This document shows positions 42,306 through 53,384 of a stretch of 64,000 nucleotides of DNA, piece by piece. The notes beneath the pieces are model-generated. The model was not told where the DNA came from, searched no databases, and worked only from the letters and a program-made list of their open reading frames with translations. The stretch covers positions 868,001-932,000 of the forward strand of contig RQOL01000915.1 of assembly GCA_013076295.1 (NCBI GenBank), written 5' to 3'. The position numbers and the translations under genes were made by a program. This DNA is from Sanderia malayensis. Its lineage: Eukaryota > Cnidaria > Scyphozoa > Semaeostomeae > Pelagiidae. Position 1 is the stretch's first letter; each line of letters starts with the position of its first letter.

Positions 42306-42883
42306 GTGAAATCTAAAATAGCTCGTCACAAAAGTGCACTGCAAAGCCACATATTGCTTTTCTTGACATTTATAAGGACAGATGGAGGTGAGAGAAATAT
42401 GAAACGACATTTGAATCATGCTTCACAATAAGGAATGGGATCTATCGACTATGAAAAACATGCGAGGAATTGTGCACAGAATGCTCATTTTGGCTTATTA
42501 TAATATATTTCGCATAAATTAACCTTTGCTTTTATTTTGTACGCATGCGTGTGGAATTCCGCTGATCTATTGTTGAATTCCGCCAATCCATTGTTGAATT
42601 ACGACGGTTGATTGTGGAATTACGACGATTGAAAGTGTACACCACGATGTTCTGTCATTCACACGACGATCTGTCAAATGCTATTAATTTCATGGTCTGT
42701 TGCTTGCAGCACGTCGACTCAACGCTCAGCGGTTTTCGTTCATTACGACAATCAAAACACATTATGACATACAATGAAATCGAATACGACATACGATGAA
42801 TTGAAGAATGCAATTCATTTCGGGATATGGAATACAACACGACGTTTGGTTTTGTACGACGATTTTTGTCATACATATACCCC
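42306..42883 (-). repeat. Right terminal inverted repeat of the HECT/integrase transposon
   Basis: Inverted partner of 36,979-37,558. It ends ATATACCCC, followed by the direct repeat ATATTCCTG. The integrase gene starts about 90 bp inside it. Confidence 0.9.
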
Positions 42884-42892
42884 ATATTCCTG

Positions 42893-43054
42893 CGCAAGAG
42901 CGAAAACGCCCCTATTAACAAGATTAATGCAGTTGCAGATGTGGACAAACTTGGGTAAGACATCAATTTTCTGCTAACTTTCTTATTTTCATTTTATTTT
43001 TTTTCTTCTCTAATGGGCTCAACTATATCAATTTATAAACCCCCTTTTAACCAG
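42893..43054 (+). pseudogene. LINE ORF1, 3' end and inter-ORF gap
   Basis: ORF1 resumes with RKSENAPINKINAVADVDKL and stops at 42,956-42,958. About 95 bp of T-rich sequence follows up to the gypsy insertion at 43,055, and the LINE continues after 49,245. Confidence 0.75.
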
Positions 43055-43921
43055 TGTCGTAAGGTGTTTCTTTGAGAATTCAACCCCAGAGCTGGGGACG
43101 GTAACCAGAAACTCGGTAGGCGATGTCTCGCTAAGCAATGGTACTGTACGCTAAGGTTTCAACCAGAGAATCAAAGTTCTTGCGGCAAAATGTATCGATA
43201 TAATATAATCAGTTGAGCTCCCAACACTGAGCTCAACGAGCTGAAATTGAGCAACGATAATAGGTTTACAGAGTATTTAAAACTAGATAACACATGTTAC
43301 ACAAGCGTTGTTACATGTAAAATACCCTGTACTTCAACACCCCTGAAGAACAGAAGCCTTGAACACGTTGGTGGCTTCAACGCGCTCCACTGGCTCTATA
43401 CATCTAGGCACGAAGATAACCTGAGCCTCGTGCACGTACGTTGCACAGAAGCCATAATTAAGTACCTAAAATTCTATTGTTTGTTAATTAACTGCGCATA
43501 TCCAAGGACATCTCGGTGTCCACATATTCTTTAAGTAATCTTCATAATATAGTCCACGTAGCTTCAATAACAATGAAGGACATCTTGGTGTCCACGTAAT
43601 ATTCAAACTTCAATTTTCAAATTCTCTAAATCTTCATAATATCGTATAATTCTTCATAATTCTTCATAATTCTTCATAATTCTTCATAATTCTTCATAAT
43701 TCTTCATAATTCTTCATAACTCTTTATAATCTTCATAATCTTCGTAATTCTTTATACTCTCCATAATTAGTCTTAGTAAAAAATTCACCTGCAACTCGTT
43801 GCAATTCGATACGTGGATTGTTGCCGCTCGCAATAATCAAATATAATAATAATAATAATAATAATGAAATAGCCGCTACAATGATAATACTAATAATGAT
43901 AATAAGATGGGCCCCATGACA
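43055..43921 (-). repeat. 3' LTR of the gypsy element
   Basis: 867 bp, matching 48,420-49,245 nearly throughout. The extra length is mainly a decamer array ATTCTTCATA at about 43,650-43,720, with seven or eight units where the other LTR has two or three. Confidence 0.9.
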
Positions 43922-44127
43922 TAGCCCCCCTGTCAGATTCGATGTCCCCATCGAAAAAGACAGCAAGAGAAGGGCCCATAAAAATTCAAGAAAGAAAGGT
44001 GCTATAGCATTAAGAATGGATATAATGACGTCAAGAGTATAAGTTGAATATAATACTTTTTTTTTGAGTTGTCGACAATTTTTTAAAAATTTTTTCTGAG
44101 TAAACGTAAGTCAATAATAGGATAACT

Positions 44128-45096
44128 TTAAACGTTGGAGTCTTGTATACAACGTTCACAAGGAGGTAATTCGTGCAATTCTATGTTAGAGGAGCCCTGG
44201 GGAGAAGCACGCTGCTCACAGGAGGTACAATGAGACACAAATTGAGAATACAATAAGTAGGCAATAACAAGAACAACGACGCCCCACAGGATAGCACCAC
44301 CAATACTGCCAAAAATGGAGTGAAAGAGAGAGGCAGTACCATGTTCAACGTCACGAATGGCATGTCCTCCTTTTTCGATTAGGGAACCAGCAGATAAGGT
44401 CATTCCCGTGGCAACCTTAACACCCGCATCACCAATACCATGGAGAGCCGTATTCACGCTGCGACCAGCAGCATCTAGTAATTTACTGCCACCAGTGCCC
44501 AGTGCCGAAATAGTGCGACCAAGACTTGACCTAAACCAGTAAAGAAATCCCCACCATTGTTATCTGCGAACTGACTAATTTCTTGAAAAGTACCATAGTT
44601 GTTTGTAACAATTTCTAAAAGAGACAGTTGGTCGAGGCTAACGGATTGAGGCTGAACCAATTTGGAATTAAAACCACGCAATTTGGGAAGACGAAAGGAA
44701 GGATGAGGATAAAGGGTGTCAGATGCAACACTACGGAATAAAGTGCTGTTTGACAAAATGTGCCACAATAAAGTCTTCGACCACTGTAAACTCGGGGCGA
44801 GATTGGCAAGAAATGACATTAGAATACGGTTTCAACTGTCGGGTGGACAAATCGACAAATAGTAAGGAGCTATTACGCGGAATAATAACAGAAAAAAGAT
44901 TATAACAAGTCGTGTTATACTGACGAGACCAATGAACAGTGTACATATTGATCGGGGTACATCTACTGACCATGATAGCTTCTCCCACTAATCTAACATG
45001 CAGACCATATTCTGAAGCAAGTAATCGAGAGGCGCTATCGGGAAATGTTGCGACAGCCCAACGACGGAAATGATCAAATTCGGCTTGCTGCTTGCA
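44128..45096 (-). pseudogene. Third ORF of the gypsy element (envelope position), broken
   Basis: After the stop at 45,097 the same frame continues to 44,731 (cysteine-bearing extracellular-type sequence), then frames 44,819-44,475 and 44,457-44,128 follow with shifts. The final part has GGHAIRDVEH, a single hydrophobic segment IGGAILWGVVVLVIAYLLY (about 44,300-44,245) and a short Cys-rich tail, the usual layout of a membrane-anchored glycoprotein C-terminus. Position after pol suggests an env-like gene, but I cannot show homology to a fusion protein. It is clearly defective. Confidence 0.5.
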
Positions 45097-47049
45097 TCAT
45101 TGGTCCCAAGAAGAAATCATAGTTGCACGCTGGGCTTCAAGGGCAACAGTTATATGGGCTTCCAAAAGATCGGTGTGAATAGAGGGTTTAGCTGTTTTCA
45201 AAAACGTGGTAGCCCTGTCAAAAAATTGTGAATAGGAATGATTGGCCTGATGTGAAAGTTCGCAAAGAAAACCATTATCTAGTTGCAACAATAAGTCATT
45301 GGATGAAGTCTGCTGAATCGCACCACCTATTGCCAGTTTTGGGATTAAAACAAAGTCGTCAAGATATATCAAGCAAGATTTCCAATTTAAATCACGCCGA
45401 ACCTCTTCCATCAGTTGTTGGAACGTGCTAGGGGCGTTACTTAACCCAAAAGGCATTACGTTAAACTCATGCAGGCCACCGTAAATGATAAAGACCGTCT
45501 TTTCAGTTGCGTCTGGGGCGAGTTCAACTTGCCAATAACCACTCATCCAATCTAAGGTTGAGAAATAACCAGTGCCATGCAATTGATCTAATATATCGTC
45601 GATCCTCGGTAAGGGATAACTGTCCTTTCGTGTCACTTCATTCACTTTCCTGTAGTCTACACAAAACCGACTAGATCCGTCCTTCTTTTGGACTAAAACT
45701 ACCGGACTAGCCCAAGGACTATTGGATGGCCTAATTACATTTTGTTCGACCATCTCAGAAACAAGCTTGTTGATTTCGTCACGTTTCTCTGGGTGTACTC
45801 TGTAGGGACGTTGTCTGATAGGAGGGGCATCCCCCGTATCTACAGTATGCTGGATGATTGAAGTTCGTCCCAGTTTGCTAGCTTGGCACGCAAATACGTC
45901 ATGATTTTGGAGTAGTAAGGTTTCTAATTGCAATTTTTCAGTCTCGGTAAGGTTAGATCTAGAAAAGTCGAAACTGAGAGCTGGAAGCTTTGTAGAGGTA
46001 GCTACATTTACGTATGGAGACATAGCATTACAGTTCTGTTCAATTACCCTTGCTGTATGGAAGGATGCTAGTCGTTGAGATGGATAAATGTTTGTGGGCC
46101 TGTCAGTAAGATTAATTGCTCTGAAAGAAACAATTCGATCATCAGGTGCTGTAACCCATGTGTTCAGACCAGATATTTTACAAGTTTGTAACAAGGAAGA
46201 GAGCGGCTCTAAAATGCCCTCAGAATTCAATGGAACTGATTCTGGTAAACGTAAGAAAACATCAGTTTCTAAAAGCGGTGCTAAGGTGATGGTTTCAACT
46301 GCAGTTGCTGATGTTACATTGATGGCTGATTCTAATTCTTCCACAAAGTAAGGCATTTCTGCAAGAGGATCAATGGATGGGGGAGTGCAATTATACTCTG
46401 TCTCTTGTATGGTAAGCTGCCATAGCCCTAAGTCCAATACAGCATGGTTTTCAATCAAAAAGTCTAACCCAATGATAGCGCCGTAGCCAGAGACATCAAC
46501 AACCAAAGCATCCAATATATAATGATTTTCCAACAGCCGTAATAGAAATGTGACAGAGCATAAAGATTGTATGTTCTCACCACTAATGGTGTTTATGCTT
46601 GCCCAGGTACCTTCTCTCAACAACGGCCTATGTTCAGCGGGTATGGATTTCCAAAATTTTGCACTTATCACTGAAATATCATCACCTGTGTCAATCAAGC
46701 AGAGAGCAGGAAAATCGTTGAAATGGACACGAGCCAACAAAGAGTTTGTGTGGTTTAAAGAATAATCATTCAAAAGAGGGACAAAATCAGACAATAGTTC
46801 ATTTACCTGCCAATTATCTTGTGAAAGATTATGATCGTTTGTTATTGTTCTTATATTGTAATAGGACCTTTGATTGTTTCGGTTAGGGTTGTATTGTCCT
46901 GGTGGCCCACGTCGATAATTAGATAAACATGATCGGGCAGTGTGACCTGTTTTGCCACAGTGAAAGCATACGGGTTGGCCTCTGTTATCTCGACCATTGT
47001 TTTGAGAGGAATAGCCAGAACCAGAAGGATTATTATAACATCTTCTCAA
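45097..47049 (-). pseudogene. Gypsy zinc knuckle, protease and truncated reverse transcriptase
   Basis: A single 650-codon frame. It has a CCHC knuckle CFHCGKTGHTARSC (about 46,968-46,927), an aspartic protease motif CLIDTGDDISVIS (about 46,700), then RT with SPWASPVVLVQKKDGSSRF, DYPLPR-type text, LDWMSGYWQVEL and LIYLDDF (catalytic DD about 45,365). Immediately after LDDF the sequence changes to unrelated third-ORF-type sequence in the same frame, so thumb, RNase H and integrase are deleted. The fusion ends at the stop at 45,097. It cannot support its own replication. Confidence 0.85.
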
Positions 47050-47130
47050 GTTATTACGGCCACCCTGTCTAGGTTGCGAAAATCCTGCAGCTCAGAAATC
47101 CGTAACTGCAGACAATGCCTCTTTTATTTC

Positions 47131-47923
47131 CTATATATCGTTTTTCAACTCTCTTAATTCATTCGGAGGGGGCTGAGGAGTGACAACAGACGAAATTCGG
47201 GCAGGTTTTTCGCCCTCTGTTGTTTTTACTAAGTTGTTCAAAATTTCCAGGATTTTTGCGTTTTCTTTATGAGGAGCAGGTGTTTTTTTGATGATAAAAT
47301 TCCCCTTTAACCTTGCTAATTGTTCCGCCTGCTCGATGGTTTTAGGATTTCCCAGTACCACGCATTCTTTTATCTCCGGCAAAAGATTTTGTACGAAAAT
47401 CTGTAACCGCTCATCCTCGCTTAATTTGAGGCGGTTACTCCTCGATTGACGATTGAATATATTCTAAGTAATCATTAATACTTTCCTCCGGTTTTTGTAA
47501 ATGTGAACATAGTTCCTGCCGTTCAAGAAAACGCAGAGAACTAGCCCCAAAATGGTCACGCAGTGCCTTGCTAACGGCATCATAATCCTGTCTAACTTCC
47601 TAGGGGAGCGTACTATAATATGTTAGGCCATTCCCTTGTAGAAAAAGTGGTAGGGCACTTATCTTGTGCTCATCCTCCCACTTATTTAAATTGGCTAGTT
47701 GGTCAATCCACAAATCAACATCTGGGGCTGGTCCCTTAAATTTTTCGATGGTCGCTCCGGACCTCCCCCTGGGTTGCTCGCCAAGGCTCTGGACTACGCA
47801 TTGTCGAACATCTAAAGCAAAACGTTCATTCGACTCGGCCTGACTTTCTGCCGAAGTTCGAATGGTTTCCCCTAAGTTTTGAAGCAGCGGTGCCAGTTCC
47901 TGTACTAGTTCGCTGACAGACAT
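47131..47923 (-). pseudogene. Gypsy gag-like region
   Basis: Starts at ATG 47,923 (MSVSELVQELAPLLQ). The text TIEKFKGPAPDVDLWIDQL and, past an in-frame stop near 47,600, VRQDYDAVSKALRDHFGA and FLERQELCSHLQ follows the capsid order of Ty3/Gypsy Gag. 47,382-47,131 is a shifted downstream part. At least one stop and one shift disrupt it. Confidence 0.7.
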
Positions 47924-48269
47924 TGCTGAAGACGCCTCTCCAGGAGAATGCTGTCCCTGGAAAACATGGGGCCCGTAGTTTCTCTGCGAGCCATTGTACC
48001 TTCTGTCGTGGCAGAATGCTTAGGGCAAAATCGTGGGGCTACTTTTCCTGATCTTAATCAAAAGGGACTGGTTGTCATACATCTGACTTACGTTTACTGA
48101 TGTCGACAAAGGTAATATTTTAATGATACAAAAAAAAGGAAACATAAAAAGTAAAACAAAAAAAATGATTTCAACAAAACAAACAATAAAAAGAAAAGGT
48201 AAACATTACAGCGAGAGGCTCAAACTCACAATCAATTGTCTTTGCATTGTGTTGGGATGAAATTTCGGT

Positions 48270-48365
48270 CTTTTGTCGTTTCGTCGGGATCACATCGTCG
48301 GGATCACTTCCTCAAGGTTGCTTCGTCAAGGTTGCTTCGTCAAGGCTGTTTCGTCAGGATCTTTG
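48270..48365. repeat. Short tandem repeat in the gypsy leader
   Basis: Four to five diverged units of about 14-15 bp, GCTTCGTCAAGGTT type, lie between gag and the 5' LTR. They create overlapping chance frames on the plus strand. Confidence 0.7.
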
Positions 48366-48419
48366 TGTGTCAGATCGTTGTCTCCTCGCTTCGTCAAAGA
48401 CCCACACTGGCCACCAATT

Positions 48420-49245
48420 TGTCGTAGGGTGTTTTTTAAGAATTCCACCCCAGAGCTAGGGATGGTAACCAGAAACTCGGTAGGCGATGTCTCGCTAAGC
48501 AATGGTGCTGTAAGCTAAGGTTTCAACCAGAGAATCAAAGTTCTTGCGGCAAAATGTATCAATATAATATAATCAGTTGAGCTCCCAATACTGAGCTCAA
48601 CGAGCTGAAACTGAGCAACGATAATAGGTTTTACAGAGTATTTAAAACTAGATAACACATGTTACACAAGCGTTGTTACATGTAAAATACCCTGTACTTC
48701 AACACCCACGAAGAACAGAAGCCCTGAACATGTTGGTGGCTTCAACGCGCTCCACTGGCTCTATACATCTAGGCATGAAGATAACCTGGGCCTCGTGCAC
48801 GTACGTTGCACAGAAGCCATAATTAAGTACCTGAAATTTTATTGTTTGTTAATTAACTGCGCATATCCAAGGACATCTCGGTGTCCACGTATTCTTTAAG
48901 TAATCTTCATAATATAGTCCACGTAGCTTCAATAACAATGAAGGACATCTCGGTGTCCACGTAATATTCAAACTTCAATCTTCAAATGCTCTAAATCTTC
49001 GTAATATCGTATAATTCTTCATAATTCTTCATAACTCTTTATAATCTTCATAATCTTCGTAATTCTTTATAATCTCCATAATTAGTCGTAGTATAAAATT
49101 CACCTGCAACTCGTTGCAATTCGATACGTGGATTGTTGCCGCTCGCAATAATCAAATATAATAATAATAATAATAATAACAATAAAAATGAAATAGCCGC
49201 TACAATGATAATACTAATAATGATAATAAAATGGGCCCCATGACA
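48420..49245 (-). repeat. 5' LTR of the gypsy element
   Basis: 826 bp, matching the other LTR with scattered substitutions as well as the decamer difference, so insertion was not very recent. It is followed by the target duplication CCAG. Confidence 0.9.
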
Positions 49246-49252
49246 CCAGCCC

Positions 49253-50209
49253 CATGACTGACAACACACGCTGTCCTAAATGCTCAAAAAAGTTTAAGAC
49301 AATCAAAACTCGATTTGCTGTGATTCCTGCGACGCTTGGTTTAATTTCAAATGTTCTGGATTGACTTTTAGTGATTTAAACCAAATTGCAGATGTTTCTG
49401 ATAGCTTGTGGTTGTGTTTTGCATGTCGAGAAACAATATTTCTGTTTCATAGATGACGCCAAGCTTTACAAGAGCTCTGTTTTCAAGCACGTTCTAAATC
49501 CGTTTCCAAATTTAACTCCATTGTAACAGGATATAACAAAGTTGTTCTGTTCAGTTTGTGAAAAACGTGTTCGTGTTATAAAAAATGCAATTCCTTGTGG
49601 AAAGTTTCAACATCTCTTTCACCAAAATTGTGCAAAAATTAAATTCTTTAGAATGAATTATATTGACGCCCACTTAGCATGCTGGGAATGTTTTTGCTGT
49701 AGATCTGTCTCATCTGCCTCAATTCCTCTTTCAGGGATTGAAAATGATGAGTTAATAACTCTTTCTTTTAATTCAAGTTCCACATGTAAATGCCAAACTT
49801 GAGATGTCCCCATAACCAACTATGAACATTTAGAGCGGTTAGAGATTTGTAAATTATCTCTAAAAGAACACAATGTCAGGTATAGAAATGATGTTGATAC
49901 CAACTTAGATAACAGCTCCAATTTTAGTTACCATGATAATCATAAGTTCCATAAACTTGTTAATAACCTCCAACTTATGAAAAATAAAACGTCAAGCATT
50001 TTCCATACCAACATTTTGTCTTTAGGTCATAACCTGGAAAATTTGCAAACTCTGCTTAGTAACCTTGATTATAATTTTGATATCTTAGCACTTTCGGAAA
50101 CCTGGCATACCACTGAAAACGCTGATGCTAACATATTAATGCTAATTTTAATAAAATTAGCTTAAATGGTTATCACAATTACCATGGATTAAAAGGCAGT
50201 AACAGAAAA
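49253..50209 (+). pseudogene. LINE ORF2 start: Cys-rich fingers and first part of the endonuclease
   Basis: ATG at 49,254 (MTDNTRCPKCSKKF) starts just after the gypsy duplication. Two cysteine/histidine clusters follow (CPKCSKKFKTIKTRF, and LFCSVCEKRVRVIKNAIPCG to ECFCCRSV at 49,539-49,710), reminiscent of PHD or RING-like fingers. The endonuclease begins with IFHTNI at about 50,000, LLSNLDYNFDILALSETWH (about 50,060-50,110) and GYHNYHGLKGSNRK. Frame shifts occur near 49,310 and 50,150. The inverted LINE at 57.6-61.1 kb has the same order. Confidence 0.75.
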
Positions 50210-51613
50210 TAGCATTGCCCTTGCAGATTCGTGTGATATGACAATGTTAGCAGCAAAATCATATTGCGAAATATTGTAAAAAAGATTATATATGTTAAAT
50301 AATTTGTGCACACAACAAGAAAAGTAGCCTACTCAGATCAAGGCGGGAATCAACAGGATTGTGCAACACATTTTAAAAATCCAAACAATTGGTAAAATCA
50401 TTCAAAAAAAGCTGTTGCAGACGAAAGACAAAAATTTAGACGGCAATTGAAAATTGGAACAAAGAGATACTGATGTATAAAAACAAATTGCATGTGACAG
50501 AACCCAAAAAGACGGTTTCCATCACCAACTATTTTATGTGTTCTGATAGTTATATTAAGAGGCTTTACATGAGCTTTACTACTAGCCACACACAATGATA
50601 AATGCAATGCAGAGCATATAAAAATTTGAGATTCCGATCGTAAGGGGAAAACGTTATAATCATTAGTAGTGATCCTCTGTAAATTTGCATCAAATTTAGG
50701 TCCTGGGTTCATCTGCACATCCCCTGGTAACAAAACAAGCAACAAAGCAATGCATTTTTGCAATAAAATTGGTCTGTGATGACATCTTGTTTTCAAAATC
50801 TTATGGTATCTTTCACATGCATTTTGCTAAACCCACCTCTTTGTTGATGAAATATTACTGGTGTACTGTTTGCACAAACTATAAACGTTTCCAGCTGAAA
50901 AGCAGCTTTTATTAACTATGTATCCAAGCCTAGATATTACAATAATGACAACCAGGAAACTCAAAGAACTAACATACACAATCTCAGTTGGCCTGTGTAT
51001 GTTAAATGTATTCCAAAAAACTCCATTTAAAATCATGGACAACAGCCCCGTTTGGTTTCTCAGTAATGTTTCAAGAAACACACAATACCAAAACACAGTC
51101 ATTATTTTGATCAGGAAAAACCTATCATGTACGACCATGAAAATTCCAAATATTTTATGGTCAGGGTCAGCACATCAAAAGGAATCAAGGTAAGTTCCAA
51201 TAATAGGACAGCTGAGTTTTCCAGGTAGGCTATACAACAGCAAAACTTCTCTTCCGCTGGTGGTTTGCCATATGACAATATTTATCACACAAAATGTGCC
51301 ACACACAGAGAGGCGTGCAAAGTGCACAAAATCATACAGAAATTATTCAAAGCCGGCACACACGTTAAGCAATCGGTTCTAATTAAAGTTTATTAAGTTG
51401 CCATAAGATCACTCTTTGCGGAAGACGCAAAGAAATACAATTAAATTTGACGAATTGTTTTTGGAACCCAACCATTGTGTTGTGGGGAAGAGCAATTGTC
51501 GCTGTGTAGGAATAACTCAGGTGGCAAACGAGGCCTCAAAGGATGCCGAAGCCGACTGGAGACATAAATCCCTATCCACCCCATAGACTCGCCAGGTGCA
51601 TGCACACACAAAT
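50210..51613 (-). mobile_element. 1.4-kb insertion in the LINE, class unknown
   Basis: CAGAAAA flanks both sides (50,203-50,209 and 51,614-51,620), and the LINE codons NRK/RGC join if the insert is removed. The ends TAGCATTGCCC and GCACACACAAAT are not inverted repeats and no poly(A) tail is seen. On the minus strand it has a long AT-rich leader and then a frame with a 2A-like motif. It could be a truncated retroposon. Confidence 0.7.
50398..50796 (-). CDS. Frame with N-terminal 2A-like recoding motif
   Basis: 132 codons from ATG 50,796. A basic start and hydrophobic stretch (LLQKCIALLLVLLPG) lead into GDVQMNPGP at about residues 25-33 (about 50,724-50,698). 2A-like sequences with a D-x-E/Q-x-NPGP end cause ribosome skipping between G and P, and are known at the N-terminus of some LINE proteins in corals, sea urchins and other invertebrates. 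The following 99 residues match no domain I know, so the downstream protein may be truncated or shifted. Confidence 0.5.
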   Translation of the reverse strand: MKTRCHHRPILLQKCIALLLVLLPGDVQMNPGPKFDANLQRITTNDYNVFPLRSESQIFICSALHLSLCVASSKAHVKPLNITIRTHKIVGDGNRLFGFCHMQFVFIHQYLFVPIFNCRLNFCLSSATAFFE

Positions 51614-51620
51614 CAGAAAA

Positions 51621-51856
51621 CGGGGTTGCAGATTTTTTGTAGCTGACCACCTGTCTTTTACTCCATGTGACAACTTTTCAAAGGTTTCTAGTGTCAAAAT
51701 TTGTGAATTTGAATCACTTTGGATGGAGATCAACAACCCAATCGGGAAAAATACCATAGTTAATGTGTCATATAAGCACCCCTGTAAAGATCCCTCAATA
51801 TTTTTATCCTACTTACAAACTGTTCTGGATAAACTAAGACCTGAGAATAAACTAGT
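51621..51856 (+). pseudogene. LINE endonuclease, middle part
   Basis: The reading KRGCRFFVADHLSFTPCDNF, CEFESLWMEI, YKHPCKDPSIFLSYLQTVLD and PENKL continues the endonuclease from 50,209 and leads into VVLSGDLNLNLLKYD at 54,881. The same text order occurs in the inverted LINE. Confidence 0.75.
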
Positions 51857-53062
51857 AGGCCATGGGCAGTGCAGTTCTATCATTTCAAGTCGTTGGACCC
51901 AACCTGGAGACTACTTTCTGACAACAGAAATGTAAAGAAAATACCTTTCTCATCACATTTTCATTTGTTCACGGGTTGCACACACCCGCAGTTTTTTCAA
52001 AAATAACGAAATTGTTTCCATGCTTTTCCACTTGAACATTTTTTACCGAGCGCCATTTTGTAGTGTTTTCCAGTTCTATTTTACGGCATGCAAAAGAGGC
52101 TGACTGTATATTCTCCATTGATTTGAGATGGAGGCTGATTTCGGCAAGGTCGCTGTGGTTATGCTTGCATATTTATGTATACTGCAAATTTTCAATTTAG
52201 CCCCCCAGGAGATGGGTTTTTGGGAATTTAGTAGTGCTGGAGTAGCTACTATAGTCACTAATCGAAATAAGTTACAAGACACTTACCCAGCTTTCGTAGT
52301 TGCTTTGAAGTTTGGTAGTCAGAAGGCTCAAAGAAAAACGATGCAAATTTCTTTCTTGTGTCAGTGTATCATACCAAAAATGAATGCCTAATTAATTAAC
52401 TAACTGAGAAACTAAATGTTGCGTTTGATTAAATATAAGTTGCGAGATTTGCGAGGTTTGCGAGGTTTGCGAGGTTGGGTGTGTCGTAGGTACTTAAGCA
52501 AATAAGGTTAAGAGTAGGTTATGGTTAGACATTTGACTATAAAAGGCTAATGAATATGTTTGTTTAGATAATAGTTGATAAATATTGTGAAGTGTTAGAA
52601 TGCATCTTATGATTCGCTAGTTAGTTTAAGTGCTTGCTGGTAAGGCTGCTGAGCACACTACAATAGCTCCCCTCCTAGAAGGCGAGAGTGAAGCATTCGC
52701 TAAAGTGAATAAAATACGGAATAATTTCTATTATGATATTAAAGTGAAATAATGTACTTGACAGTTTTAAGAGTTAAATTCGTAGCAAACGGGAAAATGG
52801 ACGTGTCTTCCAGAGCGAGGTGTGCGCTGAAGAGAGGGCTGGGCCGGCAGTTGTTGTGGAGGTGGTTGTTGTTCTATAGATGCGGGAGTAAGTGGGGCGT
52901 TTTCTGAAAGCAGAGGTGGTGGCGATGTGAGAGGTAGATATGTCGTGTTGAGGTAAGTGACTTACACGACAAGTTATTTATACCAAAGGGGGTCAGATTG
53001 AAATTTCCATGCACAGTACTTGTAGTCCTCAAATTACAAGGGGTGTCCAATCGTGAGAGGAG

Positions 53063-53106
53063 ATTTAAAGACTGGGCCAATTTTTCAATTGACCCAGTCT
53101 TTAAAT
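53063..53106. repeat. Perfect 14-bp-arm hairpin
   Basis: Arms ATTTAAAGACTGGG (53,063-53,076) and CCCAGTCTTTAAAT (53,093-53,106) enclose a 16-base loop. It is followed by a doubled CCCGCGAACAAATTG. Confidence 0.8.
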
Positions 53107-53384
53107 GCCCGCGAACAAATTGGCCCGCGAACAAATTGAAAAGTGTTATAAAAAAGATACCCTAAAAGTGGCACAAACTCCTATTATCATGTACTGAAGT
53201 TACTCCTCAGGAAAAAAGCATTCCTTTTCTGTGAAAAGAACAAAACATAATTTAAACAGAAAATGAGAACAAGGAAATATCTTGATCTCTCCCGATAAGC
53301 AGTTTATGTCATTTCTTCATCGTTATCTTCGTTATGTTCGTCATCTTCTTCATCTTCACCCGCATCTTCTCCACCTTCTTCAAG

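Larger units (their letters stand above)
36979..42883. mobile_element. DNA transposon with ~580-bp inverted repeats, HECT ligase and integrase genes
   Basis: A 5,905-bp insertion in LINE ORF1. The direct repeat ATATTCCTG lies on both sides (36,970-36,978 and 42,884-42,892), and the LINE codons read straight across if the insert is removed. Terminal inverted repeats span 36,979-37,558 and 42,306-42,883. Between them a spliced HECT-type ubiquitin ligase gene (plus) and a spliced integrase gene (minus) converge with only 46 bp between their stops. The exact tip is ambiguous by a few bases, so the target duplication is 6-9 bp. The integrase resembles a retrovirus-type rve core; Repbase's IS3EU group is a possible home, which I could not check. 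Confidence 0.9.
43055..49245 (-). mobile_element. Ty3/Gypsy LTR retrotransposon with internal deletion
   Basis: LTRs at 43,055-43,921 and 48,420-49,245 both start TGTCGTA and end CATGACA in plus-strand view (TG...CA). A 4-bp duplication CCAG flanks the element (43,051-43,054 and 49,246-49,249). Coding runs on the minus strand: gag, zinc knuckle, protease and RT in order, then a deletion that removes the rest of RT, RNase H and integrase, then a third ORF with a transmembrane segment. A purine run ACAGGGGGG lies just before the 3' LTR (about 43,930) and a candidate primer site TTGGTGGCCAGTG follows the 5' LTR (about 48,415). Confidence 0.9.

Noticed and set aside
43625..43760. CRISPR-like array
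   Set aside because: The decamer units are directly adjacent with no spacers; it is a slippage microsatellite in an LTR of an animal element.
50827..51138. 103-codon hydrophobic minus-strand frame as a membrane protein
   Set aside because: AT-rich sequence yields hydrophobic codons by chance; no start context, partner exon or known motif.
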